Shown: piece by piece, positions 5,953-7,669 of the stretch
Layout: every line of letters starts with the position of its first letter
Position numbering within the stretch: the stretch's first letter is position 1
Assembly: GCA_900551595.1 (NCBI GenBank)
Contig: URWR01000072.1
Span: forward strand, 1-7,669
Direction: 5' to 3'
Source of the DNA: an uncultured Coriobacteriaceae bacterium
GTDB lineage: Bacteria; Actinomycetota; Coriobacteriia; Coriobacteriales; Atopobiaceae
Length of the DNA stretch: 7,669 nt
The notes under the pieces: generated by a model
Told to the model about the DNA's origin: nothing
The model's database searches: none
Seen by the model: the letters and a program-made list of their open reading frames with translations, nothing else
Position numbers and translations under genes: made by a program

Positions 5953-7234
5953 GATGGCCTCCAATCTGTAAGTTGCGCTCATAGGCGTTGGCACCGGGCT
6001 TAAGACTTGTGCCGCGCAAAAGCGCATTGGGGCCAAAACGCCGGCGCACACGAACGGCCGCCTGCGCAAGACGCGCTTCTCGTTCGTCTTGTTCCACATT
6101 GTCAAACAGGGTTGGCATGGCTTGGTGGGCGGGTACGACACCCATGAGTGCAATGTTGATGCGCCTGATGGGCGCTGTTGGAGAAACCTGCGTATCAAAG
6201 ATTTCCATAAGCGCTTGGGAAATACGCCGTTCGGATGCGGTAATGCAGCCTAAGTAATGCTGTCCGCCCGCGTGCATGGAGGGTGCAGTATTTCGTGCAT
6301 CCTCTGATCGCAAAAGGCTGCGTGAATAACCTATCCAGAGACCCACTGTGTCACAGGCAAGCAGTTGTTCGGCGAGATTCATGCAGCTACCAAAAACCAT
6401 CTCACGTACAACCGTCCGGGCTTCTTCGAACGTGTAATCACGCATAAGAACTTGTCCATTGGAAAGGGAATGGGCTTGAGGTGTGTAGTTTCGACAATCG
6501 GCGATGGTGGCAGGTTCAAGACCCCAGGCGTGATCGAGCAGGTATTCTCCGTTTTTACCAAACATGGATCGAATGATTTCAGGACGTTCTGCACATATTC
6601 CTGCTAGGTCATAGATATGGCGTTGAGCAAGCCGACGCGCTGTGCCTGAGCCAATGCTCCAAATATCGGTAATGGGGTGGTGGAACCATATTTCGCGTCG
6701 AAAGCTCTCTTCATCAAGGATGCCTATGCCGTCGTCTGCATGTTTGGCGCAAATATCGAGGGCAACCTTAGCCAAAAACATGTTTGGACCAATGCCCGCT
6801 GTAGCAGCAATGCCTGTTTTAGTGCGTACAGTGGCAATAACCTGGCGAGCGAAGGTATGTATATCAACATGGTAGAGGCGTAAATATGGTGTTGCGTCTA
6901 TAAAGCATTCATCAATCGAATACGGCCAGATGTCCTCAGAACATACAAAGGAAAGGTATGTGCGATAAATCTCTGCAGAAACCTCCATGTAGCGATGCAT
7001 GCGTGGTACGGCAGTGATGTAGGCCATGTCTTTAGGAATATCTCGTATGCGACAGCGGTTATGGACGCCTTTTGCTTTCATGCTTGGGGTAATGGCGAGA
7101 CAGATAGTATTTATACTCCGTTCTGGATCTGCCACAACAAGATCGGTGGTGAAAGGATCAAGCTGGCGATCTGCGCACTCAACGCTTGCATAAAAACTTT
7201 TGAGATCGATACAGAGATAGGTGTGCTCAGCCAT
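5945..7234 (-). CDS. UvrX-like Y-family translesion DNA polymerase
   Basis: This 429-residue error-prone DNA polymerase of the UmuC/DinB superfamily would copy past DNA lesions. The catalytic metal ligands are D10 (CIDLKSFYASVE) and D108/E109 (YSIDECF). Y15 is at the usual steric-gate position that excludes ribonucleotides. VVADPERSxNTICLAITPSMKAKGV (33-57) is the finger segment typical of the UvrX/YqjW branch. A helix-hairpin-helix thumb follows (ITDIWSIGSGTARRLAQR, 188-205), then the little-finger domain. QAMPTLF (371-377) resembles a beta-clamp-binding motif, and the C-terminal ERNLQIGGHRA is characteristic of UvrX-like proteins. It appears full-length and intact. ATG 7234 has GAGGAAGGA six bases upstream. 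A LexA box lies 19 bases before the start, so SOS induction is likely. Phage-borne relatives exist (SPbeta UvrX), but no phage gene is seen here. Confidence 0.93.
   Translation of the reverse strand: MAEHTYLCIDLKSFYASVECADRQLDPFTTDLVVADPERSINTICLAITPSMKAKGVHNRCRIRDIPKDMAYITAVPRMHRYMEVSAEIYRTYLSFVCSEDIWPYSIDECFIDATPYLRLYHVDIHTFARQVIATVRTKTGIAATAGIGPNMFLAKVALDICAKHADDGIGILDEESFRREIWFHHPITDIWSIGSGTARRLAQRHIYDLAGICAERPEIIRSMFGKNGEYLLDHAWGLEPATIADCRNYTPQAHSLSNGQVLMRDYTFEEARTVVREMVFGSCMNLAEQLLACDTVGLWIGYSRSLLRSEDARNTAPSMHAGGQHYLGCITASERRISQALMEIFDTQVSPTAPIRRINIALMGVVPAHQAMPTLFDNVEQDEREARLAQAAVRVRRRFGPNALLRGTSLKPGANAYERNLQIGGHRA
5958..5962 (-). promoter_or_regulatory. GGAGG ribosome binding site inside the polymerase 3' end
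   Basis: The GGAGG is formed by the codons for Ile-Gly-Gly in the polymerase C-terminus (QIGGHRA) and lies five bases before GTG 5952. It decides in favour of that start over ATG 5982 and ties translation of the small gene to the polymerase. Confidence 0.65.
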
Positions 7235-7240
7235 AGTCAG

Positions 7241-7249
7241 TCCTTCCTC
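7241..7249 (-). promoter_or_regulatory. Ribosome binding site of the Y-family polymerase
   Basis: GAGGAAGGA on the minus strand lies six bases before ATG 7234. It is strong and fixes the start of the polymerase. Confidence 0.85.
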
Positions 7250-7252
7250 ATG

Positions 7253-7266
7253 AGAACAAATGTTCT
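7253..7266. promoter_or_regulatory. LexA (SOS) box upstream of the polymerase
   Basis: AGAACAAATGTTCT has perfect 5-base palindromic arms and contains GAAC-RNRY-GTTC, the core of the Gram-positive LexA/DinR operator. It lies 19 bases upstream of the polymerase start, just before the ribosome binding site. A TATATC at plus-strand 7275-7280 is a possible minus-strand -10 element and would put the transcript start at the edge of this box, so LexA binding would block initiation. The -10 assignment is weak; the operator itself is convincing. Confidence 0.85.
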
Positions 7267-7332
7267 GTATTGAGGATATACTGAGGGTCGGACAAAAAAG
7301 AAATACTCCATAGCAATCCCATTAGGAAAATA

Positions 7333-7346
7333 AGAACACACGTACG
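7333..7346. promoter_or_regulatory. Degenerate second LexA-like box
   Basis: AGAACACACGTACG matches the core GAAC-RNRY-GTTC at every position but one (GTAC for GTTC). It ends on the first base of the candidate -10 of the divergent plus-strand gene, so it is well placed to act as an operator for that gene. As a single degenerate match it could be chance. Confidence 0.4.
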
Positions 7347-7351
7347 ATAAT
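7346..7351 (+). promoter_or_regulatory. Candidate -10 element of a leaderless promoter
   Basis: GATAAT matches the TATAAT consensus at five of six positions. A transcript starting six to seven bases downstream would begin at or next to the ATG at 7358. This agrees with the lack of any ribosome binding site before that ATG. The -35 region is unclear; TTAGGA at 7322-7327 is a weak candidate. Confidence 0.4.
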
Positions 7352-7357
7352 ACCGCT

Positions 7358-7669
7358 ATGGATTATGTAACGACATCACAAGGGGAGCGGCGGCGTGTCC
7401 ACCGTGAGTATGTTGACGTTGTGGCTCGTTTTGGCCGCGACGGATCGATAGATCCTGTCTGTGTTATATGGCGTGATGGGCGCAGCTTTCCTATTGATGA
7501 AGTGCTTGAAGCAGGCTCATTTGGAACTCTCATACATGGGTGTCAAACTGCGCGGTATCGTGTGCGCCTTGGCCGCCACGAAACGGATCTTTACCTTGAG
7601 CGCAGAGAACCCGTGCCAGCTTTAGGGGAGGGTGAACGGCTTATTTGGTGGGTGCACGCCTATGACCAG
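7358..7669 (+). CDS. Small uncharacterised protein divergent from the polymerase (runs to window end)
   Basis: I do not recognise this protein with certainty. The frame is open for 104 codons from ATG 7358 to the last base, so the stop lies outside the window and the total length is unknown. It begins MDYVTTSQGERRRVHREYVDVVARF. It continues with short alternating segments (VCVIWRDGRSFPIDEVLE, ARYRVRLGRHETDLYLERR, RLIWWVHAYDQ) that read as a small beta-rich fold with many arginines and no membrane segment. I recall short Gram-positive hypothetical proteins with a similar pattern (a WxDGRxFxIDxVL block followed by a YxCRIxGxExYLFxE block and a trailing WFVE), but cannot name a family. ATG 7358 is the only start, because an in-frame TAA lies at 7331. 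No ribosome binding site precedes it. The shared intergenic region with a LexA box makes co-regulation with the polymerase plausible. Confidence 0.7.
   Translation, partial: MDYVTTSQGERRRVHREYVDVVARFGRDGSIDPVCVIWRDGRSFPIDEVLEAGSFGTLIHGCQTARYRVRLGRHETDLYLERREPVPALGEGERLIWWVHAYDQ

Noticed and set aside
5983..6198. An extension of the small downstream gene up to ATG 6198 (171 residues)
   Set aside because: The added part overlaps the conserved polymerase C-terminal coding region in another frame, and its sequence is low-quality proline- and arginine-rich shadow.
7290..7303. A-rich tract (T-rich on minus strand) in the divergent region as a terminator
   Set aside because: No GC-rich hairpin precedes it on either strand. 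It is more likely ordinary AT-rich promoter DNA.

Overview
The window looks like chromosomal DNA from an actinobacterium, most probably of the class Coriobacteriia. That placement is an inference from moderate GC content, occasional GTG starts, a SufU-type iron-sulfur operon with an IscR-like Rrf2 regulator, and a UvrX-type Y-family polymerase. No rRNA or other taxonomic marker is present, so it is tentative.

Positions 91-5543 hold one tightly packed minus-strand operon for iron-sulfur cluster assembly, transcribed right to left as sufC-sufB-sufD-sufS-sufU-rrf2. Adjacent genes overlap, abut or lie within 14 bases of each other, which suggests translational coupling. SufS (cysteine desulfurase) releases sulfur from cysteine, SufU is the zinc-dependent sulfur-transfer partner, and SufB, SufC and SufD form the scaffold and ATPase complex. 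The last gene encodes a cysteine-bearing Rrf2 regulator that probably reports cluster status back to the operon. A strong intrinsic terminator (91-122) ends the transcript. The 139-base leader region upstream of sufC contains a candidate promoter and inverted repeats that could be the regulator's targets.

Positions 5683-7357 hold a second minus-strand unit. It encodes a complete UvrX-like translesion DNA polymerase and, overlapping its 3' end, a small protein with an RxxxFMPFAALxGY motif of a kind I associate with genes next to such polymerases. A palindromic LexA (SOS) box lies just upstream of the polymerase ribosome binding site. A divergent plus-strand gene starts at 7358 and runs off the window. 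It encodes an unrecognised small protein, and its start region has a degenerate second LexA-like box and a -10 element placed so that the transcript could be leaderless.

The suf operon is conventional in content, although its regulator comes last and SufD is short. The part most worth a second look is the divergent arrangement around 5683-7669, which could be a small SOS-controlled translesion module with two uncharacterised accessory proteins. I saw no tRNA, rRNA, CRISPR array, insertion sequence or phage structural gene.
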